Source: Epiperipatus broadwayi (taxonomy: Eukaryota; Onychophora; Udeonychophora; Euonychophora; Peripatidae). From it: DNA of 64,000 nucleotides. The stretch spans positions 8,057,355 through 8,121,354 of the forward strand of contig JAQFVV010012434.1 of assembly GCA_028023455.1 (NCBI GenBank). The letters run 5' to 3'. The translations under genes and the position numbers were made by a program. A model generated the notes under the pieces. It was given only the letters and a program-made list of their open reading frames with translations. It was not told the origin of the DNA and searched no databases. This document shows, one piece after another, positions 22,890 through 36,460 of the stretch. Every line of letters begins with the position of its first letter. Position 1 is the first letter of the stretch.

Positions 22890-25800
22890 ATTTATAACCA
22901 ATAATTATATAATATTGATTTAATTATATTATAAGCATCTACTAAGTTATCAGAATAAAGCAATTTATAAATTAACTCAAATAATGATGTATTCAGTTCT
23001 CTCACCATCCAAGTACATGCTAGACCAATCATGCCACTCATCTAGTATGCTTGGAATCACTACAATAATACTCAATCTACCAGCATTTAATTTAGATTGA
23101 ACAGCTATATTAATATTTCTTAAATGATGCACTAATCTCAGGGCTCTGCTCTGTAAACAACAAATCAGTCCTAATACAATATAACCATTAATTAATAAGG
23201 GCTAATATGAAGTTGATAATCATTACAATAAATAAAGTGTAGATAATGATAAGGATCAGGTACATTTTTACCTCACATCACTATCTATTCTAAGCAGGGT
23301 AAAATCATAATTTGGCATTACAATGATAGGATCTATTAGATCTGTATTGTTTAAATAAATGGCATATAATGTTATACTGACAAATGATACAATTCAAATA
23401 AGGTATGATTTATTCTTAGCATTTACAGTATTCAGATCAATTAACCCATTGTTATCGAGATAATTGCATAAGCTAGCAGATCAATAAATATTGTCGTTAT
23501 TTTATGTTGAAGATATGTGTGTGGAAATGGTCAATCGAACGTACATGATAAAAAACAATTCAGAGGGAATTTTATTTCAACAAAAACATTTATTACAAGA
23601 CATATCTTTTCACAAACATCTATGATAATCTTATAATTACCTTTACATTAAACACAGATTCGATTAATAACATTAAATTATATAATTTTATATACTTAAT
23701 ATTTGGAGATGCTTCCTTCTATTTATTATCTTATTTTCATTTATCACTCTATTTGTTTATTTACCAACAATAAACAATAAAAGAAAATTATACATTTACA
23801 ATTCAATGTTAAATATATCTATACTCATTTATGCTCTTAATAAGCTAAGACAAACAGTACCAAAGAATCAACTGATGCTATAAAATTATTTCTGAATATC
23901 TGTAGGCTAATATTTGCTATATAAATCTAAGTGAAAGTTTTATTACTTTTTGCATTAGATAAAGTAAAATTTCCTAATTTAATACTATATTCATACCGGA
24001 GGATGAATTGCCAACAACAATAATGAATGAAATAATGATAATATGGATGATATGATTTGACAAACTATTTATAACTAATAATTCTAGTGATGATTTCTTC
24101 ATATATCTCTAATTTTATCATATTTCGGAATGTGTGCGCATTTATAAGATCCCAAACATGAAGCATTTATTAATTATATTTCTATCAGCTTCCTTGTGGA
24201 ACGGATGGTGCAATAAGCTAATCATTAAATCAATGATCTATTTCAAACATATCATAGAAATCCATAAAACATTTATCTGATATAACCAACATATATTACC
24301 TGACGATAATTACGCCAGAATGAAGAAGGAGAGAAACATAACAATAAATTAATATTCACATATATGCGCATGAGGGTTAACCAAAACTCCAAATTCAAAC
24401 TTAATTCTTCAATAAATATCTACCAACTTTTAGGTCACAAATGTTGCGGAACTCAGCAAACTTATCATCAATAAATGGGGCATTTGCCACTTTATTTAAG
24501 AAATACAACTATCTCATCATATGCTATCAAACAAAAAAATACACTACCACCCACAGTTTAACAAGTAAGTAATCAAGGAGAGTATTACTCAATCCACGTA
24601 GCAAAAATCATCCCTTCGATCGCTTCTTCATCCAAATGTACTCAATGCATTTCATATATAAACAAATCTATAAGCAGACAAACTCTTAATTCTTCATCTT
24701 CCTTTAACATATGGCATCAAACTGAAACCAATAGAAAAACAAAATACAAATTTGGTAAAATAGTTTACGACAGCACACACACACACACACAAATATACGA
24801 TCATATATAGAATGATTCCTAAATCATATGAAACAATAAAATGTCATATTAACAATAATTAACTTTAAATGAATCTATTACCTGTGAGAATTATGAATAT
24901 TGAATTTCAACATAAAGTCAATACTGTCAAGTAAGTTTAACTATTCTGCATACTGGCATAAATATCTCTATGCATCTATGTAGTATTATTAACCAATGCA
25001 CAACATTAAAGTATCTAATTTGAACTAATAGTATGAGCACGATAATATCCATTTTTCTTTTAACATAATACCAAAAAAAAATATTACCGATTTGGTATAA
25101 TTTATACCAAGATCTCCCAGATGTTCTAGAGGAGATTAGGCATATAAATAAATAACAATAATAATACATTAAATTAAGCATAAAAAATCTACCTATCTAT
25201 TATAGGCAATGGGAAGGAATACAGGCCAACGTTTAATCATTAAAATAAAACTGGATTAAAATAAAACTTTTTATTTAGTTTAGACTTGAAAGTTTGAATG
25301 GAAATATATGCAGCTCACAATGACAATGATGAATCAACAACATTAAAAAAAAACATACAAACATTGCTCCTGGAGGCTAAAGTAATTTGACAAAAACAGT
25401 AATAATCTCCAATGTTCTTAGAATTTTCTAAAGGATATTATAAACAGCTTTTGCATGTATTAGAATCATTTTACTTGTCAAAATAAAATATCTCCAATTC
25501 GGTAAGATAATCCAAGTAAAAGTTTATGACTTTATTTCTTTTTAGGTTTCTAGCATTCAATAGAATTTTCATAACAATTAAATCCATTGTCAGTAATTTA
25601 TCCATGGTTGTATATGTTGTTTGTAATTAATTATTAAATATTATTAAGTCACGCATTCTATCACTCATTTTCTATAGGAGCAAATGGTAAGGTAGTTTAA
25701 TATCCGTGGCTATTCCAATAATGTAGAGGGTTAGAATAGATAACTTTTCCATTTTAACTTTATTTTACATAACAAGAACAGAAAATTTATCAACCGAGAG

Positions 25801-26430
25801 TCAGTAAACTGTTTCACTAAATAGTTCAACATAATTTTCATCCTTATTATTCCTACTGTTATTAATTTACCCAATTCCATCATTATTTTATGCATTATAA
25901 ATACATAATAAATCATTTTTAACAAAAATTTTATAATATCTGTGCATTTGAATAAAGTAAATTTAAATTATTAGCCAATAAAAGCTAGAGCTGGGTACCT
26001 TTTTAAAATTTAGCCATCCATGTAGACAATCCTATTTTGAGTAGTATGAGAGAACTTTATCCATAAAACTATAGTAAAGAATTTTCACAATTTAGTTCAC
26101 CTATTTTCTTATTTTTTTTAAAAAAAAATTATTCCACTTTCCATAACTATTCTGTCTTCCTTCTTTGTCTTCTCCATTTTTTCTACTTAGCCATGCCTCT
26201 TTTTTGTTTAATAATGAGCTTAGCAATATGCAAGAATTTTTTGCTTGTAAAAATTTAGTAACAGAATATTGGAAAAAGATTAGAAAAAAAAATTACAAAA
26301 GCTAACCAATAACAAATAAATAAATAACTTTTACAATTTTAAATGCAAGATTTTATGTAATAAATGATTAATAAATAATAAATAAAAAATCATATTAATT
26401 AATAATATATGTTCTATTTTATCCCTTGTT
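22890..26430. other. No gene seen
   Basis: About 3.5 kb of AT-rich sequence. Short open frames on the minus strand (24927-25181, 25731-25925) show no recognisable domain and typical low-complexity composition. A (CA)n of about 18 bp is at 24774-24791. Confidence 0.5.
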
Positions 26431-28104
26431 TATTTTTATGCTGGTCTAGTTGAATTTTGGATTTGGGGTAATTTTAATTATATATTGACTAGTTTAGCTT
26501 TATGCTTGAAATGTTTATATTTTAATGAGTTTCTTTGCATTTAAGAGTAGTTTTGTTGATGTAGTGTAAAAAAATTTATTTTATTTTTTGATATATTTGA
26601 ATTTTATTTATGTATATTAAGTTTGTTGTTTAAGTTTGTTTGAAAGAGTATATGTTTGTGTTTATTTAGTTATATATATATATATAGAAGTGTGTGTATG
26701 TTTAATTTTGTATTAATTTATAAGTGTATTTGTAATTGGGTTTTTTTTCTCAATATGGGTTTGTGGAGTTTAGTTTTTAATAATTTTCCATTGAATGATA
26801 TTAGAGGGATTAAAAATTTGTCTAGATTGAGTGATAGGATAGAGTCTTTAAGATGGCAGATTTATTTCCTTAAAAAATGTAGGGAATTTAGTATTTTTCC
26901 TAGGAGTTGTGTTATTAATTTTAGTAGAAATAAAAATTTGCTTCAAAATAGGAATTTGGTTTTTAAGTTACAAACGTATATTTTGAATAGTTTTTTTAAA
27001 AGAAAATTTTGTAAAGTTTTACAAATTTATTTATGTATATAAAAAAAATACATATTTTTTAGACAGGAGGCAAGATTTTAATTATTTAATTTTGAATTTT
27101 TTTATGAGGCAATTTAGACAGAATAGATCAAATTTCTATTGTAAAAAATATGAAAGAAAATTAAAGTGGTTGTTTGGGAAAGTTAATAAAATTTATTGTA
27201 GTGATAAAGTGTATGAGAGTAATGTTTCTGATGATAGAGTTGTTAATCTTTCTGTCATTAAGCTAAATGATAGAGAATTAGATATTCTTGGTAACGGCCC
27301 TAATTTTGTTCCATGTCATTCAAAAAATATAGTTTTTCATACAATTTCGTCTATTGAGTCTAGTAAGTTGAGTGATGAACAGAAAGTTTGTATTCAATCG
27401 ATTTTGTATAAAAGTTTAAAAAGGAAAGAAAAATTTGTGGTTAATCCTGCTGAGATTAGACATCTTAACAATAGGTTAATTGCTAATGATGTAATCATTT
27501 CTCATTAAGACAAAGCTGGTAGGTTTGTCATTATGAAACGAGATGAATTCAAAGAGAAAATGGATAGGGAATTAAATAATGGTAAATATATGTTTTTAGA
27601 TAAAAATCCAGGTAATTTAATTAAAAGAAAATTGATAGATATTATGAAGAAAATGGTTAATTTAAAAGATTTTAATAGAGTAGATTACTTTAAATGTTAT
27701 CCAAATGATTTCATATCAGCTAAGATGTTTGTGAATATTAAAACTCATAAAGATGGTTTTCCTTTAAGATTTATTTTTGATTTTACAGGTAGTGTTGTAG
27801 AGGGTATTTCTAGATCCTTGAATAATTTTTTAAAACAATTTGTTGATTTTGGTCATTACACAGTTTCTTCTTCTTTTGAGGCTTTTGATAAGATTAATAA
27901 TTTTAAAATGGAAAGTAATTGGGTATTTGGCAGTTTAGATATTGAAAATAAGTATCAGTCTGTTAATAGGTTAAGCAGTATTGATGTTCTTATGTCTGTT
28001 TTGATTAAGAAAAGCTCTTTATCAAAAAATAAAATTAAGGTAATTAAAGATTTGCTTTTGTTATTGGAAGATTCTATGTATTTTACTTATAAAGGTAATT
28101 TTTA

Positions 28105-28216
28105 GTCTTGCGTTGTTAGCTGAGAGGTATTGCAGCCGTCATGCAAGCAAGTAGTTGGTTGCAGACGGTTGTGGGTTCGCGTCCCGGCCGATGCTATGAC
28201 ATATGGAAAAAAAAGA
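28105..28216 (+). mobile_element. Short tRNA-derived SINE in PLE unit 1
   Basis: A 112-bp insertion flanked by an exact 9-bp duplication TAATTTTTA (28096-28104 and 28217-28225); the empty site is visible in the sister units. It contains box A TAGCTGAGAGG (28117-28127), box B GGTTCGCGTCC (28174-28184, one change from GGTTCRANTCC) and an A-rich tail (GGAAAAAAAAGA). Its GC-rich body contrasts sharply with the surrounding AT-rich PLE. Confidence 0.85.
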
Positions 28217-29185
28217 TAATTTTTATAAGATTAAGGAAGGGTGGATAATAGGTTATATTATTTCTCCTTTACTATGTTCAGTTTATGTTAATTATATGGA
28301 GGAGGAAATTATTATTAAAAAGAATTGTTTACATGTAAAGTTATTTGTTAGATATGTTGATGATTGTTTATTTGTAGTTGAAAATGATAAATTGAAAAAA
28401 TTTGTAAATGAGTTTAATTGTTTTGATCCTTCTATAAAATTTGTATTAGAAGGAGGGGGGTTAGATTTTGGTAAGTTAAAATTTTTAGAACTTTTGGTGA
28501 TAAGAAATGTAGAAACTAATTGTTTACTATGCAGGCATTTAGTTAAAAGTAGAAAATTAAGATCTATAATTAAACCTGATAGCTATCAGTCTGTATCTCA
28601 TAAAGTAGCTGCTTTAAGTAATTATTGTCATAGAAATAATAAATTAAATAAATTTTAGTAGGGTAGCTTTGTTTCAGAAATGTCAATTTTATAAAGATTA
28701 CCTGAGGGTTGGTTAGTCTGATAAATTTATTAAAAGTATTTTATTTAATAGTAATATTTGTAAGGATGTAAAGGATAAAAAAAAATATGATTTTATTTCT
28801 TTGCCATTTAAATTGTCGTCTTATAAAATTGTATGTAGAAATAGTAAATTGTTTGGAAATAAGAAAGTTGCTTGGAAAAGAGGTGTTTCATTGAATAATT
28901 TATTAAATAATACAAAAGAAATTTTTGATAGAAAGACTATTCCTGGTGTAGTATATTTTATTCCTTGTTTATTGTAAGAAGGTCAACATAGGTCAGAGTA
29001 GTTTGAGTTTAAATGAAAGGACAAAGGTTCATAAAAGTAGAGTTAAAAATAGATATCTTAGTTATGCTTTGTATGTCCATGAAAAAGATACAGGCCACAC
29101 TATTAATTTTGATGAAGCTAAGGTTGTCTTCTTTGAGAGAAATGAATTCAAAAGAAGAATTAAAAAAATCTTTATTATTGAAAAT

Positions 29186-29895
29186 ACTTAATTGTAAATT
29201 ATTAGAGAAAAAATATAGTTAGTAATAAATTTGGCTGAACGTTTTCGAGGAACCGTGCCTCATACTCATAGCCTTCGTGAAAATGTACTTGATATATGTA
29301 AATGAGAATATTCAAATGAGTTACTGTTAAGTAGCCCATTTTTTCGAAATGTCGAAGCACGTGTCTCTTCTGTTGATTGCATGGATGTCTCTGTTAATGT
29401 AGAATGCCTCTTTTATCTTTCTCCTGTAGTCGTTTGGTTCTGAGCATAAAATAACGGGGTTAGCGGGTATGAAATTGTGCCCTGATTGTTTAGTATGTTC
29501 AAAAAATGCAGAAGATGTACTGCTGTTCGTTTGGGCTCTATTGAACATACTAAACAATCAGGGCACAATTTCATACCCGCTAACCCCGTTATTTTATGCT
29601 CAGAACCAAACGACTACAGGAGAAAGATAAAAGAGGCATTCTACATTAACAGAGACATCCATGCAATCAACAGAAGAGACACGTGCTTCGACATTTCGAA
29701 AAAATGGGCTACTTAACAGTAACTCATTTGAATATTCTCATTTACATATATCAAGTACATTTTCACGAAGGCTATGAGTATGAGGCACGGTTCCTCGAAA
29801 ACGTTCAGCCAAATTTATTACTAACTATATTTTTTCTCTAATAATTTACAATTAAGTATTTTCATTTTTACAAATAAGGAGAAATTAAAACCACA
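29186..29895. mobile_element. 710-bp palindromic insertion from a second PLE family
   Basis: The insertion is flanked by an exact 15-bp duplication TTTATTATTGAAAAT (29171-29185, 29896-29910). Inside, arms of about 320 bp (to 29503, and from 29540) are near-perfect inverses around a 36-nt loop. Both strands therefore encode the same 3' end of a different PLE endonuclease: EHTKQSGHNFIPANP, then DYRRKIKEAFYINRD and a terminal ISKKWAT. The arrangement is two 5'-truncated copies facing each other, an arrangement known for PLE insertions. The family resembles the PLE at 6615-6844. Confidence 0.88.
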
Positions 29896-30378
29896 TTTAT
29901 TATTGAAAATGTATTATTCTGAAGCAATTAACATATTTAAGAGTTCTTAGGGGAAGTAAATGGATTTGTGGGTAATGTTTAATATTATATATATTGTATA
30001 GTTTTTGTAGTTCTTTACACTTGAGAAGTTTGTTTGTAGCGGTGAAACCTTTGGTTGTGTTTTAATATTATTTTTATGCCGGTCTAGTTGAATTTTGGAT
30101 TTGGGGTAATTTTAATTATATATTGACTAGTTTAGCTTTATGCTTGTAATGTTTATATTTTAATGAGTTTCTTTGCATTTAAGAGTAGTTTTATTGATGT
30201 AGTGTAAAGATTTATATATATATATGAATTTTATTTATGTATATTAAGTTTGTTGTTTGAGTTTGTTTGAAAGAGTATATGTTTGTTTTTATTTAGTTAT
30301 ATATATATAGAAGTGTGTGTATGTTTTATTTTGTATTAATTTATAAGTGTATTTGTAATTGGGTTTTTTTTTCTCAAT

Positions 30379-32742
30379 ATGGGTTTGTGGAGTTTAGTTT
30401 TTAATAATTATCCATTGAATGATATTAGAGGGATTAAAAATTTGTCTAGATTGAGTGATAGGATAGAGTCTTTAAGATGGCAGATTTATTTCCTTAAAAA
30501 ATGTAGGGAATTTAGTATTTTTCCTAGGTGTTGTGTTATTATTTTTAGTAGAAATAAAAAGTTGCTTCAAAATAGGAATTTGGTTTTTAAGTGACAAACG
30601 TATATTTTGAATAGTTTTTTAAAAGAACATTTTGTAAAGTTTTACAAATTTATTTATGTATATAAAAAAAATAGATATTATTTAGACAGTAGGCATGATT
30701 TTAATTATTCAATTTTGAATTTTTTTTTTATGAGGTAATTTAGACAGAATAGGTCAAATTTCTATTGTAAAAAATATGAAAGAAAATTAAAGTGGTTGTT
30801 TGGGAAAGTTAATAAAATTTAATGTAGTGATAAAAAGTATGAGAGTAATGTTTCTGATGATAGAGTTGTTAATCTTTCTGACATTAAGCTAAATGATAGA
30901 GAATTAGATATTCTTGGTAAAGGCCCTAATTTTGTTCCATTTCATTCGAAAAATATAGTTTTTGATACAATTTCGTCTATTGAGTCTAGTAATTTGGTAT
31001 TCAATCGATTTTGAATAAAAGTTTAAAAAGAAAAAAAAAATTTGTAGTAATCCTGCTGAGGTTAGACATCTTAAGAATAGGTTAATTGCTAATGATGTAA
31101 TCATTTCTCATTAAGACAAAGCTGGTAGGTTTGTCATTATGAAACGAGATGAATTGAAAGAGAAAATGGATAGGGAATTAAATAATTGGTAAATATGTTT
31201 TTAGATAAAGATCCAGGTAATTTAATTAAAAGAAAATTGATAGATATTATGAAGAAAATGGTTAATTAAAAATTTTTTAATAGAGAAGATTATTTAAAAT
31301 GCTATCCAAATGATTTCATATCAGCAAAGATGTTTGTGAATATTAAACTTCATAAAGATGGTTTTTCTTTAAGATTTATTTTTGATTTTACAGGTAGTAA
31401 TGTTGAGGGTATTTCTGAATTCTTGAATAATTTTTTAAAACAATTTGTTGATTTTGGTCATTACACAGTTTCTTCTTCTTTTGAGGTGTTTGAAAGATTA
31501 ATAATTTTAAAATGAAAAGTAATTGGGTATGTGGCAGTTTAGATATTGAAAATATGTATCGGTCTGTTACTAGGTTAAGCAGTATTGATGTTCTTATGTC
31601 TGTTTTGATTAAGAAAAGTCCTTTATCAAAAAATAAAATTAAGGTAATTAAAGATTTGCTTTTGTTATTGGAAGATTCTATGTATTTTACTTATAAAGGT
31701 AATTTTTATAAGATTAAGGAAGGGTGCATAATAGGTTATATTATTCCTCCTTTAGTATGTTCAGTTTATATTAATTATATGAAAGAGGAAATTATTATTA
31801 AAAAGAATTGTTTACATGTAAAGTTATTTGTTAGATATGTTGATGATTGTTTATTCGTAGTTGAGAATGATAAATTTAAGGAATTTGTAAATGAGTTTAA
31901 TTGTTTTGATGCTTCTATAAAATTTGTGTTAGAAGGAGCTGGGTAAGATTTTGGTAAGTTAAAATTTTTAAATCTTTTGGTGATAAAAAATGTAGAAAAT
32001 TATTGTTTACTATGCAGTCATTTAGTTAAAAGTAGAGAATTAAGATCTATTATTAAACCTGATAGCTATCAGTCTGTATCTCATAAAGTAGCTGCTTTAA
32101 GGAATTATTGCCATAGGAATAATATATTAAATAATTCTAGTAGGGTAGCTTTGTTTCAGAAATGTCAATTTTATAAAGATTACCTGAGGGTTGGTTACTC
32201 TGATAAATTTATTAAAAGTATTTTATTTAATAGTAATATTTGTAAGGATGTAAAGGATAAAAAAAAATATGATTTTATTTCTTTGCCATTTAAATTGTGT
32301 TCTTATAAAATTGTATGTAGAAATAGTAAATTGTTTGGAAATAAGAAAATTGCTTGGAAAAGGGATAATTTATTAAATAATACAAAAGAAATTTTTGATA
32401 GAAAGACTATTTCTGGTGTAGTATATTTTATCCCTTGTTTATTGTAAGAAGGTCAACATAGGTCAGAGTAGTTTGAGTTTAAATGAAAGAATAAAGGTTC
32501 ATAAAAGTAGAGTTAAAAATAGATATCTTAGTTATGCTTTGTATGTCCATGAAAAAGATACAGGCCACACTATTAATTTTGATGAAGCTAAGGTTGTCTT
32601 CTTTGAGAGAAATGAATTCAAAAGAAAAATTAAAAAATATTTATTATTGAAAATTTACTATTCTGAAGCAATTAACTTATTTAAGAGTTCTTTTAATATT
32701 AAGGGTGGATGGGAAGTGAATGGCTTTGTGGGTAATGTTTAA
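30379..32742 (+). pseudogene. PLE unit 2 RT-GIY-YIG protein, disrupted
   Basis: The frame starts MGLWSLVFNN at 30379 and ends at a natural stop at 32742 (VNGFVGNV). RT motif A SLDIENMY (about 31541-31564) and YVDD (about 31841-31852) are intact, followed by the linker CKDVKDKKKYDF. Breaks are stops and frameshifts in the N-terminal third, the same TAA seen in unit 1 (31110-31115), a frameshift block around 31490-31510 shared with unit 4, a stop replacing leucine near 31945, and the 2-nt deletion at the GIY-YIG core (about 32440). The two longest residual frames are 144 and 156 codons. Confidence 0.88.
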
Positions 32743-33140
32743 TATTATATATATTGTATAGTTTTTGTAATTTCTTTACACTTGAGAAGTTTGTTTGTAG
32801 CAGTGAAACCTTTGGTTGTGTTTTAATATTTTTTTTATGCCAGTCTAGTTGAATTTTGGATTTGGGGCAATTTTAATTATATATTGACTAGTTTAGCTTT
32901 AAGCTTGTAATGTTTATATTTTAATGAGTTTCTTTGCTTTTAAGAGTAGTTTTATTGATGTAGTGTAAATATTTTTTTTGATATATTTGAATTTCATTTA
33001 TGTATATTAAATTTGTTGTTTGAGTTTGTTTGAAAGAGTATATGTTTGTTTTTATTTAGTTATATATATATAGAAGTGTGTGTATGTTTTATTTTGTATT
33101 AATTTATAAGTGTATTTGTAATTAGGGTTTTTTTCTCAAT

Positions 33141-33422
33141 ATGGGTTTGTGGAGTTTAGTTATTAATAATTTTCCATTGAATAATATTAAAGGGATTAAA
33201 AATTTGTCCTGATTGAGTGATAGGATAGAGTCTTTAAGATGGCAGATTTATTTTCTTAAAAAATGTAGGGAATTTAGGATTTTTCCCAGGTGTTGTATTA
33301 TTAATTTTAGTAAAAATAAAAAGTTGCTTCAAAATATGAATTTGCTTTTTAAGTTACAAACGTAATTTTGAATAGTTTTTTAAAAGAAAATTTTGTAAAG
33401 TTTTACAAATTTATTTATGTAT
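33141..33422 (+). pseudogene. PLE unit 3 RT protein, N-terminal part before the LTR insertion
   Basis: MGLWSLVINN at 33141 continues with a nonsense change (CTGATTG at 33208) and then lines up with the other units to ACAAATTTATTTATGTAT. The LTR retrotransposon inserts after 33422. The frame resumes at 42568. Confidence 0.85.
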
Positions 33423-36095
33423 TGTAATGGACCGTAAATGCTATCAAGAGTCCTTTAAGAATAAATTATATATTTAGGTTACATACTCATCTATACCTCT
33501 AAAGATCTGACAGATACTGACAGCCAAAAGAATGATTAGCATTTCACAGTTTTGAGATAGATTAAAGAATTCAATCACTGCTCTTAAAGTATACAATGTT
33601 TCATGAACACTCAGATGATCATCACATTTCAGTCTCTCTAAGCTACTACAACCCATAATAGTTTTCTGCAAACACTATTGCACTGCGCTGCTTACATCGA
33701 GGTCTTAGAGGCTATTATTATAAAATATTGCCTTGCTCATTATTGGGAGTCTTAGAGACAAATATTATACATATATCAAAAAGAACTATACCTTACTCTC
33801 TCTGGAGTCTTAAAGGTAAAATCATGGCAGGACTACTGTTAACTGCTACCTGATAAATAGTAACTAACATGATAATTTGGGTTGGAGCAGTGAATGAGAT
33901 CAATCAGTCACAAGTGACATTAATACATCACATCCTCAAGACAATGACAAAAATTTCCCATCCAACATCAATACTTGCAACAGAACCAACCAAACTTCAA
34001 CAATCAAATATCCAATCCAACCTTAAAAATTATAGATTTTCTACAACAAAATATGTAATGGACCATAAAACCCTTTAGGATGGTACATCCAGAGCCTTCT
34101 CTACTTACAGGTCCCATTACTACTCAGGGTTCTAACTCAGTTTAGACATTTGTCTTTAACTCTGCTCAAGGATGGATTTAAATAGGATGGCAATATATGA
34201 CCTCTATATAGATCCTTAATGGCTATTGCTAATAATATATTAAAAATCTGTATATATGTATAATAGCAATTCTGGTGAGTGAAATATGAATGACACTTAA
34301 TAATCTAGAGACCAGAGAAACAAAGATTTTAACTTCAAACAACAAATATTTATTTATGAAATTGGGGTTAAATTCATAATATTTATGATTTAATAAAATA
34401 TATACATGGATGTAATAAAATATTGATTTATTTTTATTACAATAAGACTAGCTATGATTTAAATATTAACATATCAATTGAAATAAAAATTATAAAATTA
34501 TAGTGCATAATGTACAATATAAAGTATCAATTATTTTAAATATGAAATTATATTACTAGATGTACCATTATCATTTTGTTTATGTCCTTTAAATGTATCT
34601 CAAGGTTATGTCCATGAATTGCTAATTTGTGTATTGTGGATATAGTTCATTCATAAGGCTGTTAATCATTTAAACAAGAAAATGTTATATATATTTACTT
34701 ATTAATTAGTTTGATCTTAATATATTAATTGTCTAATAAATATAAGTATTTAAAATCTTACCTTTTGTCTTTAAGTCATTGTCCAGTTTAATTTAAGAAT
34801 TCAATTACACTAATATTTTATTTACAAACATATATAATATATTTATGTATACCTTGAGTTGTGTATTTGTATTTTTCTCTCCCTATAAAAATCTAAAGAA
34901 ATGGGTTCTTTTTAAAAAAAAATGTTTGCTACAAACGAATAAAAGGGTGAGAAAAAATTCATAACTCAACTCTCAGTATACATTTAAAAAAAATATTTAA
35001 AGCAAAATTAAATGAAATTTTGGAATTCTTTAAAACAATAGCAAGTTAAATTTTCAAGAGCAGCTTCTGTATTTTTAGCAGATAATGTCTTTGTTTTATT
35101 CACATATATTAAATCATGTTAAACATTCCAAGCATTAACAATTCCCATGATGAAATCTAATTCCTGGGCATTTGATTTTATAGACATTGCCTTTCCAATT
35201 CCATCTACAGATCATTCCACGCTGATTTAAACATTAAATATATCAGTGAATATTATCCTCCATCCCATGCCAACAACACCAAGAAGATAGAAAGATCCTC
35301 TGACTCTTAATTAGCAAAATTGCATCGTTAGATATTATTTACACATGTATAAATTGTTAAATATAAATCTTTTTCCAAGGCTTATGTTATAATATAAAAC
35401 GAACGCTATTTCTATGCACTTTTTATTTATTTATATATATATATAAGATGCATGATAAAGATTTTACTTTAAAAGTAATAAAAATTAGTGTTAATAAAGT
35501 TCTATTTCATCATTAGTTGAGTTTATCTTTTACAAGAAACATTTATAGTAATTATAGTTTTGACAATGTTAAATAACTACGAAGCTCTTAGCATTTATTT
35601 GAACGAACGAAAGTTCATCAATTAAACAATGTCTTTTTTCCTTTTTTAAAATATTTTACACTAGTAAATAATAAAATTCCAAATATTAAACAGTTTATTT
35701 TTAATAATGAAAGGAAATCATAATAACTAATATAATAACAATTAAAATATTCTTATTCTACAACTTTACTTTCATGCCTCCATTCAAACAAAAAAACAAC
35801 CGACAACTAAAAATGCCTGTTGCTTAATTTTTTTTCCACGTTCCAAAATCAACAAGGTTTACTCTTTTAAACAAAAGAAACTTGGTTACTAAAATTTAAA
35901 GTCAAATATTTTCTTTATTATTTTTGTCACATCATGATTTAAAATCTTACACATTCATGTATAGATGTGTGTATGTAGATATTTTATTTTACATTTAATA
36001 AAAAATAAATTTGTTCATTCCTTCATGAAGGTATGTTCTCCCAAACATCAGTTACTTATTATTATTTTTTTATAAGGATTGGGCATCACCTTACA
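33423..36095 (-). repeat. 3' LTR (2673 bp)
   Basis: In element orientation it begins TGTAAGGTGATGC and ends GGTCCATTACA. About 0.6 kb from its outer plus-strand edge (34052) it contains an internal copy of the terminal motif (ATATGTAATGGACCATAAA). The small open frame 33474-33671 has a near-identical copy in the other LTR and is probably not a gene. Confidence 0.92.
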
Positions 36096-36109
36096 TTTCC
36101 CCCAACCTT
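36096..36109 (-). other. Polypurine tract
   Basis: Minus strand AAGGTTGGGGGAAA immediately abuts the TG of the 3' LTR. This is the expected primer site for plus-strand DNA synthesis and it sets the element's orientation. Confidence 0.8.
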
Positions 36110-36460
36110 AGAAGATTAAAATTTGGACCATTGTCAAAATTTTAGTACATAAACAAAGGTTTGAATGGTTATCATGTTGGATAATTTTAGTCTTTTTAAA
36201 TAGGGAGAGTTCTAATGCTGTTGTACTTATTTTAATTTACTCATCAATATACATTTGCTTTTTTATATTACTCATTTTTGTTAGATTCCTATCCTTATCT
36301 CTTTCATCTTAACATTGAATTATTGTCATCATTAGCATTGTTCCTACTATCTTTACAAGAATTACTAACTATATGATGATTGAATACTCTGAATTCGACT
36401 CTCTGTTCCAGAAGGCACATATTTGGGTTTGTCAGCCTATATCCTGCTCCCTAGGAGTCT

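Larger units (their letters stand above)
26756..29982 (+). pseudogene. PLE unit 1 RT-GIY-YIG protein, disrupted
   Basis: The frame begins MGLWSLVFNN at 26756 and can be followed, with breaks, to about 29982. It has the PLE-typical N-terminal region, an RT with IENKY in motif A (others have IENMY, so a changed residue), motif B SPLLCSVYVNYMEEE and the catalytic YVDD at about 28352. It then has the GIY-YIG start GVVYFIPC. Lesions are a frameshift near 27030, a nonsense codon TAA at 27507 (GAA in units 3-4), a SINE at 28105-28216, a 2-nt deletion at the GIY-YIG core (about 28974), a palindromic insertion at 29186-29895 and a C-terminal deletion. Confidence 0.88.

Noticed and set aside
30010-30065. 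Hammerhead in the PLE array tail (GAAACCTTTGGTT with a small stem III)
   Set aside because: The GAAA and stem III side fits, but upstream there is only CTTGAGAAG, identical in most units, with no CUGANGA and no complementary stem II.
33474-33671. 65-codon frame repeated at 39854-40051 as a conserved gene
   Set aside because: It is conserved because it lies in the two LTRs. It shows no domain or start context and is better explained as LTR sequence.
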